Source: Flavipsychrobacter sp.
GTDB taxonomy: Bacteria; Bacteroidota; Bacteroidia; Chitinophagales; Chitinophagaceae
DNA length: 64,000 nucleotides
Assembly (NCBI GenBank): GCA_041392855.1
Contig: JAWKLD010000001.1
Coordinates: 420,001-484,000 of the forward strand
Direction: 5' to 3'
The notes under the pieces were generated by a model. The model did no database searches, was not told the DNA's origin, and saw only the letters and a program-made list of their open reading frames with translations. Shown in pieces: positions 54,238 through 62,432 of this stretch. The translations under genes and the position numbers were made by a program. Within the stretch, counting starts at the first letter, position 1. Each line of letters starts with the position of its first letter.

Positions 54238-54858
54238 ATGAAAACAAAATCAATGTACACATACTTAGCTTTAGGGGATTCTTATACAATAGGCGAAAAG
54301 GTTCCTTTTGCCGATAATTTCCCTAGCCAAACAACCGCTAACCTTAGAAGATCTGGTCTTGATATTACCGATCCTGTAGTAATTGCTACTACTGGCTGGA
54401 CAACCGACGAGCTTGCTACTTCTATCCGAGAGCATAACATTACCGATACTTTCTCTTTTGTTACTTTACTTATAGGAGTTAATAATCAATACAGAGGAAG
54501 AAGTACGGATAACTTCAAAGAAGAGTATACCGACTTATTAAAGCAGGCAATTGCTTTTGCAGGTGGAAATCCTGATAGAGTATTTGTATTATCTATTCCT
54601 GATTGGGGGGTAACTCCTTTTGCCGAAGGGAAAGATAGAGAAGCTATAGCTAAGGATATTGATGCCTTTAATAAAGTAAAGCGTTCAATAACATCAGAGT
54701 ATAAGTGTAACTATTTGGAGATAACAGAAAGTTCAAGGTTGCATGGTACTCAGGAAGAGTATTTAGTAGAAGATAAATTACACTACTCTGCAAAAGAGTA
54801 TGCTATATGGGCAAAGCACTTGTCGGCTATGATAGGCGCAGAGCTAAAGAAGGGTTAA
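54238..54858 (+). CDS. SGNH/GDSL hydrolase
   Basis: 206 residues from the ATG at 54238. Starts with YLALGDSYTIGEKVPFADN, the block I GDS motif with catalytic Ser; block III LLIGVNNQYRGRS (GxN) and block V DKLHYSAKEYAIWA (D-x-x-H) are also present. Hydrolyses esters. A TTG at 54145, directly after the previous stop, would add a signal-peptide-like segment (FTVITFIVSCAVLF); if that start is real, the enzyme would be exported. Its stop overlaps that of the convergent thioesterase gene by 4 bases (TTAA). Confidence 0.85.
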   Translation: MKTKSMYTYLALGDSYTIGEKVPFADNFPSQTTANLRRSGLDITDPVVIATTGWTTDELATSIREHNITDTFSFVTLLIGVNNQYRGRSTDNFKEEYTDLLKQAIAFAGGNPDRVFVLSIPDWGVTPFAEGKDREAIAKDIDAFNKVKRSITSEYKCNYLEITESSRLHGTQEEYLVEDKLHYSAKEYAIWAKHLSAMIGAELKKG

Positions 54859-55247
54859 GTTAAGGCTTGAAAAAGTCTATTGATCTTTTCTTTATTAACT
54901 ATTTTTTGAATTTGAGTGCCGTCTGCTATCAGGCGGCCTTTTACTTTTGCGGTATAATCTGTTATTACTTCATTTTTATTGACAGATACAAGAGTTGCCG
55001 TAAAGACAACTTCCTGACCTATAAGAGCAGGGGAGTGATGGTTAACGGTTATTTTTGTGCCTATACCTTCCTCGTCCTCTTCTTTCATTTCTAAAACAAA
55101 GAGGCGTCCACTCCATTCTGCATCTCTTGCTAGGGCAAATGTGGCATAAACAGGGTGCACCTCACCACTTTCAAAAGTGGCACTATCTGCTTTAAGTACA
55201 GTGTGTGTAAATGTTTTTATATCACCTATTTGAAATGGGTTTCTCAT
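54855..55247 (-). CDS. hotdog-fold thioesterase-like protein
   Basis: 130 residues. The pattern resembles the FlK/thioesterase group of hotdog proteins: an N-terminal strand pair (QIGDIKTFTHTVLKAD), KITVNHHSPALIGQEVVFTA (the HxSP region) and a C-terminal KVKGRLIADGTQ. Likely acts on an acyl-CoA thioester; identification is moderate. It lies between two divergently oriented cassettes, close to the HYC_CC_PP operon promoter. Confidence 0.72.
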   Translation of the reverse strand: MRNPFQIGDIKTFTHTVLKADSATFESGEVHPVYATFALARDAEWSGRLFVLEMKEEDEEGIGTKITVNHHSPALIGQEVVFTATLVSVNKNEVITDYTAKVKGRLIADGTQIQKIVNKEKINRLFQALT

Positions 55248-55296
55248 GCGGGAAAGTTACAAAACGGTCTTATTATTTCATTAACGTATTAGTTAG

Positions 55297-55304
55297 TACC
55301 TTTG
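55297..55304 (+). promoter_or_regulatory. TAnnTTTG -7 box for the HYC_CC_PP operon
   Basis: TACCTTTG followed by CA. The GTG start at 55311 lies 6 bases after it. Confidence 0.6.
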
Positions 55305-55310
55305 CAAATA

Positions 55311-55721
55311 GTGCGAAAGCTCATATCCATACCATTACTTTTCATCTACATGATCGCTGCATCAGGAGTGATCATACAGTTGCATTATTGTGGTCAGAAG
55401 TTAGATTCTTGGAATGTCTTCGCTATGAAGGCAGATAGTTGTGGAGATGATGGCTGTGATAAAATGCCTGAAAGTCATGGTTGCTGCAGTGATAAAGTTA
55501 TTAAAGCTAAGATAGCGCAGGATTATCAAAGCACGCCAAGCTTTTATCAAGATTTCAGTTTCTTAGATATAGCTATTATTCCACAGCATAATTGTTTATA
55601 TGATTTTACATATAAACAATGCGAGGTAAAAGGGTTGTTTTATAATGCTAATGCCCCGCCAGGGTTATGGCAGAATATCCCTCTATATAAGTTAAATACT
55701 AGTTTTACATTTTACGGTTAA
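55311..55721 (+). CDS. HYC_CC_PP family protein
   Basis: 136 residues starting at GTG 55311. An N-terminal hydrophobic segment (about 5-25) is followed by QLHYCGQKLDSW (HYC), a Cys-rich DSCGDDGCDKMPESHGCCSDK (the CC) and PPGLWQN (the PP); the three signatures define this Bacteroidota family. Probably a membrane-anchored or exported metal-handling protein whose Cys/His motifs could bind copper or another metal. It is the first gene of a cassette with the HMA protein (63 bases on) and a TonB receptor. Confidence 0.88.
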   Translation: MRKLISIPLLFIYMIAASGVIIQLHYCGQKLDSWNVFAMKADSCGDDGCDKMPESHGCCSDKVIKAKIAQDYQSTPSFYQDFSFLDIAIIPQHNCLYDFTYKQCEVKGLFYNANAPPGLWQNIPLYKLNTSFTFYG

Positions 55722-55783
55722 GGTAAGAATCTCAATTTTTTTGACATGTTATTCTTATTTTAATGAACCAGTAAAATGTAAAA

Positions 55784-56140
55784 ATGAAACAATTAATAAT
55801 TTTCCTTTCTATAATCATTTGTTCTACTTCCTTGTTGGCACAAGACAAGAAGAAGGATATTGTTACAGAAGCCTATTTGGTAAGTGGCAATTGCGGTGAG
55901 TGTGAAGAACGCATCGAAAAAGCAGCTTATGTAAAAGGTGTTAAAAGAGCAGAATGGGACAAGAAGACCAAAATGCTTACAGTAACCTACCGTCCTTCTA
56001 AAACCTCAAAGGAGCATATCTTAAAGAGCGTTGCCGATTCAGGCCACGATTCTGAAGGATTTACTGCTAAAGAAGAGGATTATTCAAAATTGCCAGCTTG
56101 TTGCCTTTACAGAACGGGCACTTGTAGTGAAGATAAATAG
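55784..56140 (+). CDS. heavy-metal-associated (HMA) domain protein, exported
   Basis: 118 residues. Signal peptide (about 1-19). The HMA fold is present in the middle: LVSGNCGECEERIEKAAYVKG (C-x-x-C metal site), YRPSKTSKEHILKSVADSGHD. A further LPACCLYRTGTC at the end adds four Cys in the C-terminal tail. It probably carries copper or another soft metal in the periplasm. The TonB receptor starts 6 bases later. Confidence 0.9.
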   Translation: MKQLIIFLSIIICSTSLLAQDKKKDIVTEAYLVSGNCGECEERIEKAAYVKGVKRAEWDKKTKMLTVTYRPSKTSKEHILKSVADSGHDSEGFTAKEEDYSKLPACCLYRTGTCSEDK

Positions 56141-56146
56141 AACAAA

Positions 56147-58402
56147 ATGAGAATCATTGATAAAATAAGCTGGTCAGCACTAATAATGCTGATGAGCATC
56201 TTATATACTAATACTGTCTTTGCACAGGAGCGGGCAGTATACGGTACTATTTTCGAAGAAGTTAAAGGCGAAAAAGTGCCACTTGCAGGAGCTATTGTAA
56301 GGGTGCCTAATACAGCTATAGGTACTCAAACTGATGCCGATGGAACCTTTAGATTGTCCATCCCTGAAGCCAATAAGACCATAATCGTAAGTCAACTAAG
56401 TTATGTAGCAGACACTGTAGCATTAAAGCCAGGAGCTAACCAAATAGGGGTAATACTAAAAACTGTAAAGCAACTGGAAGAAGCTGTGGTAACCTACCGT
56501 AGAAAAGGTAATGAGCTTAGTTTGCTAGACCCTCGTAAAACAGAAGAAATAGGTGAAAAAGAGTTTCTAAAAGCAGCCTGCTGTAACTTAAGTGAAAGCT
56601 TTGAAACCACACCTTCTGTAGACGTTGCTTTTACCGATGCAGTGTCTGGTTATAAGCAAATACAAATGCTTGGTCTTGCTGGGCCATACACATTAATTAC
56701 CAGAGAGAATATTCCTGATGTGAGAGGTCTGTCTTCTGTAACAGGGTTAACCTTTACGCCGGGTACTTGGCTGCAAGGTATGCAGTTGAGTAAAGGTACG
56801 GGTAGTGTAGTGAATGGTTACGAAGGTCTTGCCGGTCAGATCAATATAGAGCTAAAAAAGCCTTTTGCAGAGAAGGCCGAAAAGTGGAATGTTAATCTAT
56901 ATCAGAATGTACAAGGTAGAAGTGAAGCTAATGTGATATACCAGCATAAGTTCAATAAAAAACTCTCTACCAATTTCTTCGCACATGCTAGTGGGCGTTG
57001 GCGCAAGAACGATATGAATAGTGATGGTTTTATGGATCAGCCATTGAACAGTAGCTATATCGGTATCAACAGGTGGTTTTACTTCAACCCCAATGGTTGG
57101 GAAATGCAAGCGGGTGTGAAGGGTACTTATCTAGACCAAATTGGAGGGCAGCTGAATTTTGATAAGGGTACAGAGCAAGTAGCAGGTAATCCATGGGGCT
57201 ATCAAATGAATATAAGACGTTACGAAGGTTGGGCAAAGATCGGTAGAGTGTTTAAAAAGCCGGGAACAAGTGTGGGGCTACAGTTGTCAGGTACACGTCA
57301 TGAACAAGCCAGTCTTTATGGCAAACGTAATTATGATGCGAACCAAACCAGCTTCTATGCTAATTTGATCTACCAAACCATCCTGAATAATACGAACCAT
57401 ATTTTAAAGACAGGTGCTAGTGCGTTGGTAGATAACTATGACGAACAGTTTGAGTTAAGGAATTTCACTCGTAATGAGTTCGTGCCGGGTGCTTTTGTAG
57501 AGTATACTTATAATCACCTTTCTATATTTAATGTGGTAGCAGGTTTGCGAGGTGACTATCACAATATATTTGGTGGCTTTTTAACACCGCGATTACATGT
57601 TCGCTATGCCCCTTTTGAGCTGACAGCAATACGCGCATCAGTAGGTAGGGCACAACGTACTGCCAATATCTTGGCCGAGAATATGGGGTACATGGCTTCG
57701 CGTAGAAACTTTATGTTCTTAGGTACTGATGCTAATAACCCTTACGGTCTTGATCAGGAGATAGCTTGGAATTATGGTATCAACCTTACGCAGAAATTCA
57801 GATTGAATTATAGAGATGGCGCTTTCTCTATGGACTACTACTATACACAATTTCAAAACCAAGTAGTGGTAGATGTAGAGACACCTAGTAGTGTACGCTT
57901 CTATAATTTGAATGGTCAGTCTTTTGCTAATAGCTTTCAAGCGCAGTTAGACTATGAGCCTCTTGTTCGTTTTGATGTTCGATTGGCCTACCGACTGTTT
58001 GATGTGAAAACGACATATGGTGGCGTATTGAAAGAAAAACCTTTAATCGCCAGACATCGAGCATTTGTAAATCTGTCTTATGAAACAAAGAATGTTTGGC
58101 GTTTCGACTATACTGTGCAGTGGATAAGCTCAAAGAGAGTGCCTTCTGTAAATACAGGAATGAATAGCACAATTCCTTCAGCGGAATCACCTTCATTCGT
58201 ATTGATGAATGCACAAATAAGCAAGACCTGGAATAAGTCGATAGAGGTTTACTTAGGAGGAGAGAATTTGACCAACTTCCTACAGCCATCTCCTATTATA
58301 GCTTCTAACCAGCCTTTTGGTAATGAGTTTGATGCTTCAATGATTTGGGGGCCGGTAATGGGTAGAAATATATACGCTGGTCTTCGTTGGAAGATCAAGT
58401 AA
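56147..58402 (+). CDS. TonB-dependent receptor of a metal-linked cassette
   Basis: 751 residues. Signal peptide (about 1-26), a carboxypeptidase-like regulatory domain (about 30-115), a plug domain with KAACCNLSESFETTPSVD and SAPGLAG-type segments (GYEGLAGQINIELKKP), then a 22-strand outer-membrane barrel ending in YAGLRWKIK. The CCNLSESF motif at the plug is shared by receptors that neighbour HYC_CC_PP and HMA genes. Likely to import a metal complex, probably copper; ligand not proven. It lies 6 bases after the HMA gene. Confidence 0.93.
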   Translation: MRIIDKISWSALIMLMSILYTNTVFAQERAVYGTIFEEVKGEKVPLAGAIVRVPNTAIGTQTDADGTFRLSIPEANKTIIVSQLSYVADTVALKPGANQIGVILKTVKQLEEAVVTYRRKGNELSLLDPRKTEEIGEKEFLKAACCNLSESFETTPSVDVAFTDAVSGYKQIQMLGLAGPYTLITRENIPDVRGLSSVTGLTFTPGTWLQGMQLSKGTGSVVNGYEGLAGQINIELKKPFAEKAEKWNVNLYQNVQGRSEANVIYQHKFNKKLSTNFFAHASGRWRKNDMNSDGFMDQPLNSSYIGINRWFYFNPNGWEMQAGVKGTYLDQIGGQLNFDKGTEQVAGNPWGYQMNIRRYEGWAKIGRVFKKPGTSVGLQLSGTRHEQASLYGKRNYDANQTSFYANLIYQTILNNTNHILKTGASALVDNYDEQFELRNFTRNEFVPGAFVEYTYNHLSIFNVVAGLRGDYHNIFGGFLTPRLHVRYAPFELTAIRASVGRAQRTANILAENMGYMASRRNFMFLGTDANNPYGLDQEIAWNYGINLTQKFRLNYRDGAFSMDYYYTQFQNQVVVDVETPSSVRFYNLNGQSFANSFQAQLDYEPLVRFDVRLAYRLFDVKTTYGGVLKEKPLIARHRAFVNLSYETKNVWRFDYTVQWISSKRVPSVNTGMNSTIPSAESPSFVLMNAQISKTWNKSIEVYLGGENLTNFLQPSPIIASNQPFGNEFDASMIWGPVMGRNIYAGLRWKIK

Positions 58403-58464
58403 AGCTGACCATAAAGTATAAATTAAAGGCTGCTCAGTAGAGTAGCCTTTCTTATTTTTATATC

Positions 58465-58824
58465 ATGAATACCGAACAGTTAACTGATTTTTGTTTGAGT
58501 CTGCCTGCAGTAAAAGAAGAGATAAAGTTTGAGGATCATCTGAGTTTTACTGTAGGTGAAAAGATATTTTGTATTACAGGTCTGCATGATAATACCAACG
58601 TATCATTCAAAATAGACCCAGATGAGTTTGATGAACTGATAGAAAGAGAAGGTATTACACAAGCACCATATTTTGCTAAGAGGCAATGGGTATCAGTACA
58701 AAAAAGAGGGGCTTTGAAAAAGCAAGAATGGCAGGAGTATCTTGCTAAATCTTATGAATTGGTAAAGTCAAAACTCACTAAGAAGATGCAAAAGCTAATA
58801 GACGAAACTGGAACAATGAATTAA
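58465..58824 (+). CDS. MmcQ/YjbR family protein
   Basis: 119 residues. Fits MmcQ/YjbR DNA-binding-like fold: SLPAVKEEIKFEDHLSFTVG, FCITGLHDNTNVSFKIDPDE and YFAKRQWVSVQKRGAL. Cytoplasmic; role unknown. Its stop overlaps by 4 bases that of the convergent gene (TTAA, 58821-58824). Confidence 0.92.
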   Translation: MNTEQLTDFCLSLPAVKEEIKFEDHLSFTVGEKIFCITGLHDNTNVSFKIDPDEFDELIEREGITQAPYFAKRQWVSVQKRGALKKQEWQEYLAKSYELVKSKLTKKMQKLIDETGTMN

Positions 58825-60083
58825 GTTTTTCTTGGTTTCTTCTTAGCTGCCGGAAATAATACGTTGTTAAGTATTAAACGATAGCCGGGAGAGTTGGGGT
58901 GTAGGCTAAGGTCTGTAGGAGGGTCGCCAATAGCATGTTGGTAGTCTTCAGGGTCATGACCGCCATAAAAGGTCCAAGTGCCTTTACCAAAATCACCATG
59001 TATATAGCGCGCTTCGTTAGCTGGTTTATACTCACCCATTACCAATACATTTTTCTTCAACACTTCATTTCTGAAAGAAGTGGTTTGCCCCATAAACCCT
59101 TTTACTGTTGTGGTATGGTTTTGGCAAAGCATGGTAGGTACAGGGTCAAACTTGGCAGAGAAGGTAAATAAGGTAAAGTAGTCTATCTCCATTTTTACAT
59201 TTCTCATTCTAGTATTGTCTATATCAGAAAACTCATACTCATATGGGTTCATGGATAGTTTGAAGTCGGTAAAAGCAAAGCTTTGAGAGTAATCCAGTTT
59301 TTGTTGTGCATCGGTAGCCGCAGGATCGCCATCAAAAGGTACATGACATATATCGGTATTCTGCGCGGCTATGCCAATATCATAACTGTCGGTTGCGGAA
59401 CACATAGCGAACAGATATCCGCCACCTGCTACAAACTCCTGTATCTTTTTAGCCACACCTAATTTTAGTTGTGATACTTTTTTATAACCATGCTTTTTAG
59501 CCAACACCTCGTTTCTTTTTACATCATTTTGGTACCAAGAGGCATTTCTATAAGCCGCCCAGAACTTTCCATATTGCCCTGTGAAATCTTCGTGGTGCAG
59601 ATGCAGCCAATCATATTCAGGTAGTTTGTTTTTTAAGGCTTCTGTGTCATATACCTCATCATAAGGTATCTCTGCGTAGGTGAGTACCATAGTTACAGCA
59701 TCGTCCCAAGGTTGCTTACCATCAGGAGTATATACTGCAATTTTTGGTGCCTTTTCCAGCTTCATGATATCACCATTGAAGTCAGGATTGGCAATCTCTC
59801 TTATTATGGCTCCATAGCGAGCTTCTGAAATAACCTCGTAGCTAACACCCTTGAGTTTACACAGTCGTTCTATATCTGCATTTTGGTTCATGGCAAAGCT
59901 ACCGCCGTTGTAGTTGAGCAGCCAGTCTACCTCCATGCCATTGTTTAGTGCCTTATAGGCTATGCCGTAAGCTTTAAGATGGTTGGTTTGGTTTTCTGCA
60001 TCCATGGGGATGTATATACGAGCACCCATAGATAATAGGGGAGCTATTGCCAATAATATTAAAAGGACTATTCTTCGTTTCAT
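58821..60083 (-). CDS. secreted protein commonly labelled asparagine synthetase B
   Basis: 420 residues. Signal peptide (about 1-20). No glutamine amidotransferase or synthetase motif (no N-terminal Cys2, no PP-loop) can be seen, so the usual database label is doubtful. The body has YIPMDAENQTNHLKAYG, LLNYNGGSFAMNQ, FVAGGGYLFAMCSATDSYDIG and FYGGHDPEDYQHAIGDPPTD, a layout that fits a GATase1-like/ThuA-like flavodoxin-type fold in which GGHDP is a possible active site. No function proposed. Confidence 0.8.
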   Translation of the reverse strand: MKRRIVLLILLAIAPLLSMGARIYIPMDAENQTNHLKAYGIAYKALNNGMEVDWLLNYNGGSFAMNQNADIERLCKLKGVSYEVISEARYGAIIREIANPDFNGDIMKLEKAPKIAVYTPDGKQPWDDAVTMVLTYAEIPYDEVYDTEALKNKLPEYDWLHLHHEDFTGQYGKFWAAYRNASWYQNDVKRNEVLAKKHGYKKVSQLKLGVAKKIQEFVAGGGYLFAMCSATDSYDIGIAAQNTDICHVPFDGDPAATDAQQKLDYSQSFAFTDFKLSMNPYEYEFSDIDNTRMRNVKMEIDYFTLFTFSAKFDPVPTMLCQNHTTTVKGFMGQTTSFRNEVLKKNVLVMGEYKPANEARYIHGDFGKGTWTFYGGHDPEDYQHAIGDPPTDLSLHPNSPGYRLILNNVLFPAAKKKPRKT

Positions 60084-60189
60084 AAACTGCTCAACTTGTA
60101 ATTTACGCTATTCCGCTACTTCTCCGTAATTTCCTCTGCTTTTTTAACAACTATTATATTGTCTTAGCTACCTTTACGTTGCAATAGAT

Positions 60190-61287
60190 ATGGGGAATTA
60201 TAACAATCTGCGTGCTATGCGCGCTTTAGTTAAGGCTAGTTTACAATCAATATTAAAGAGCCCTTCGGCTGTGGTCTTTAGTATATTGTTTCCATTGGTG
60301 TTCATAGTGGTTTTTGGATTGTTTGGCAACAATCAACTGCTTTCCATGTCTTTGGTAGTTGAGACTGGTACAGATACAACTAGCGAGTTGTACCACAGTT
60401 TGGATAAGAATGAAATCATTAAACTAGTACATCTTGTAGATACTGCTGAGGTAAGTAAGAGGATGAAAAATGGTGATCTAATGGGTACCATTCTTCTGAA
60501 ACAAACCACAAATGAAGAACAACATTACGATATACTACTTAATATCAGTTCTTCTCAAGTAGCTAAACTGCAGCAGTTAGAGTCACTAATACAAGAGGCT
60601 GTTCAAAAATTAGATCCTGAGATACAGGCGAAAATAGATGCCATGGCTGATGTAAAAGTTGAAGTAGCAACAGTTAGAGAGTTCAAGTCTATTGATTTTA
60701 TACTGCCGGGTCAGTTAGGTTTCTCTTTATTGGCAGGTAGTGTTTTTGGTACTGCGTTTGTGTTTTTCAATCTACGTCAGACATTGGTGTTAAAGCGTTT
60801 CTTTGCAACACCTGTACGAAGAGAAATAATAGTACTTAGTGAAGGGATAGCCAGAATGATATTCCAACTAATGGGTGCTGTAGTTATTATTACTATTGGT
60901 TATTTCGCTTTTGGGTATACATTGGTCAATGGTATAGTTACGTTTTTAGAAATGATACTCATCAGTGCCATGGCTATATTAGTGTTTATGGGTTTTGGCT
61001 TTATCATTAGTGGTATTACAAAGAGTGAGACAACCATTCCTCCCTTGTCTAACTTAATAACCTTACCTCAATTCTTATTAGCAGGTACATTCTTCCCTAT
61101 AGATGTTTTCCCTAGCTGGCTGCAGCCCATATGTAGGGCTTTGCCGCTTACCTACCTCAATAGTGCATTGCGGAAAATAGCTTTTGACGGGGCTAGCTTG
61201 TGGGATGTGCGGATAGAATTGCTCATTCTGCTTGGTTGGGGCGCAGTACTGTATATAATAGCGGGCAGAGTATTTAGGTGGGAGTAA
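60190..61287 (+). CDS. ABC-2 type transporter permease
   Basis: 365 residues. N-terminal helix (SILKSPSAVVFSILFPLVFIVVFG), then an extracytoplasmic domain (about 60-170) and five helices (about 175-365), with FFATPVRREIIVLSEGIARM and PPLSNLITLPQFLLAGTFFP typical of ABC-2 permeases. The substrate is not known. No ATP-binding-cassette gene lies next to it, so the partner must be encoded elsewhere. Confidence 0.9.
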   Translation: MGNYNNLRAMRALVKASLQSILKSPSAVVFSILFPLVFIVVFGLFGNNQLLSMSLVVETGTDTTSELYHSLDKNEIIKLVHLVDTAEVSKRMKNGDLMGTILLKQTTNEEQHYDILLNISSSQVAKLQQLESLIQEAVQKLDPEIQAKIDAMADVKVEVATVREFKSIDFILPGQLGFSLLAGSVFGTAFVFFNLRQTLVLKRFFATPVRREIIVLSEGIARMIFQLMGAVVIITIGYFAFGYTLVNGIVTFLEMILISAMAILVFMGFGFIISGITKSETTIPPLSNLITLPQFLLAGTFFPIDVFPSWLQPICRALPLTYLNSALRKIAFDGASLWDVRIELLILLGWGAVLYIIAGRVFRWE

Positions 61288-61321
61288 GTAGTAATTCGTA
61301 TCTTGTTACAATAAATAAGAT

Positions 61322-62362
61322 ATGATGAAACAAATCCTACTCTCCATATGTATCGTATTCCTATCAGTTGCTACAGAAGCACAAACTCAAAAATTAGCTT
61401 CAGCTACAGATACTTTTGTTCTTGTCATTCATGGTGGGGCAGGTGGTATCCGAAGGGGAGCTATATCTAAAGAGAGAGAACAGGTCTATATTAATGGTTT
61501 AAAAACAGCACTGGCTGTAGGATATAATGTATTGGTTAGGGGAGGCTCTGCTATTGATGCGGTAGAGAAGGTGATCATGACCCTTGAAAATGATTCCAAC
61601 TTCAATGCGGGTAAGGGTGCTGTTGTAGCCTATAATGGGGTGAATGAGTTAGATGCTTCCATAATGGATGGTGCTACACTTAATGCAGGTGCTGTTGCAG
61701 GTGTTACCACTATTCGTAACCCTATACATGCTGCAAGGATGGTGATGGAGAAAAGTCCACATGTAATGCTAGCTAGAAAAGGTGCTGAAATGTTTGCAGA
61801 AAGAGTAGGTTGCTCAATGGTAGCACCTTCTTATTTTAAAACATACAGCAATCAAAAAATGTGGGAGGGTAATAGGGCGAAAGAAAGAAACAACGAGAAA
61901 GAAAAGGGAAAGTCTTCATTGAAGCAGCCTGAAAATGTGGATGAGAAATATGGAACAGTAGGTGCTGTGGCTCTTGATATACATGGTAATATAGCTGCTG
62001 GCACCAGTACGGGTGGTATGAGTATGAAAAAATATGCCCGAATAGGGGATAGCCCTATTATTGGTGCAGGTACTTATGCAGACAATAATTCTTGTGGTGT
62101 AAGTTGTACGGGATGGGGAGAATATTATATCCGTTTAGCATTGGCAAAAGCAGTATGCGATAGAGTAGAGCTGGCAGGAATGACCGTAGAGCAGGCCGCC
62201 AAAGAAATGATTCATGATAAACTGGAGAAGCTGGGAGGAGATGGAGGCATTATAGCCTTAGATAAGCATGGCAATGTGTCTATAGAGTTTAATACTGTAG
62301 GTATGCACCGTGCTTATATCAAATGGAACGGCGAAACAGAAGTAGCTATATATAAAGATTAA
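61322..62362 (+). CDS. isoaspartyl peptidase / L-asparaginase
   Basis: 346 residues. Signal peptide (about 1-20). Ntn-hydrolase of the asparaginase-2 family: LVIHGGAGGIRRG at the start, LNAGAVAGV, then the autocleavage site with catalytic Thr in KYGTVGAVALD, and GDSPIIGAGTYAD afterwards. Removes isoaspartyl residues or hydrolyses asparagine; likely periplasmic. Starts 34 bases after the permease. Confidence 0.94.
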   Translation: MMKQILLSICIVFLSVATEAQTQKLASATDTFVLVIHGGAGGIRRGAISKEREQVYINGLKTALAVGYNVLVRGGSAIDAVEKVIMTLENDSNFNAGKGAVVAYNGVNELDASIMDGATLNAGAVAGVTTIRNPIHAARMVMEKSPHVMLARKGAEMFAERVGCSMVAPSYFKTYSNQKMWEGNRAKERNNEKEKGKSSLKQPENVDEKYGTVGAVALDIHGNIAAGTSTGGMSMKKYARIGDSPIIGAGTYADNNSCGVSCTGWGEYYIRLALAKAVCDRVELAGMTVEQAAKEMIHDKLEKLGGDGGIIALDKHGNVSIEFNTVGMHRAYIKWNGETEVAIYKD

Positions 62363-62405
62363 TAATAGCTATAGGTCAGTTTTTCATATTCGGGGCAGAT
62401 ACAAT

Positions 62406-62413
62406 TATATTTG
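62406..62413 (+). promoter_or_regulatory. TAnnTTTG -7 box for acyl-CoA carboxylase beta gene
   Basis: TATATTTG followed by CC, 19 bases before the ATG at 62433. Confidence 0.6.
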
Positions 62414-62432
62414 CCAACAAATAATCCTAATA

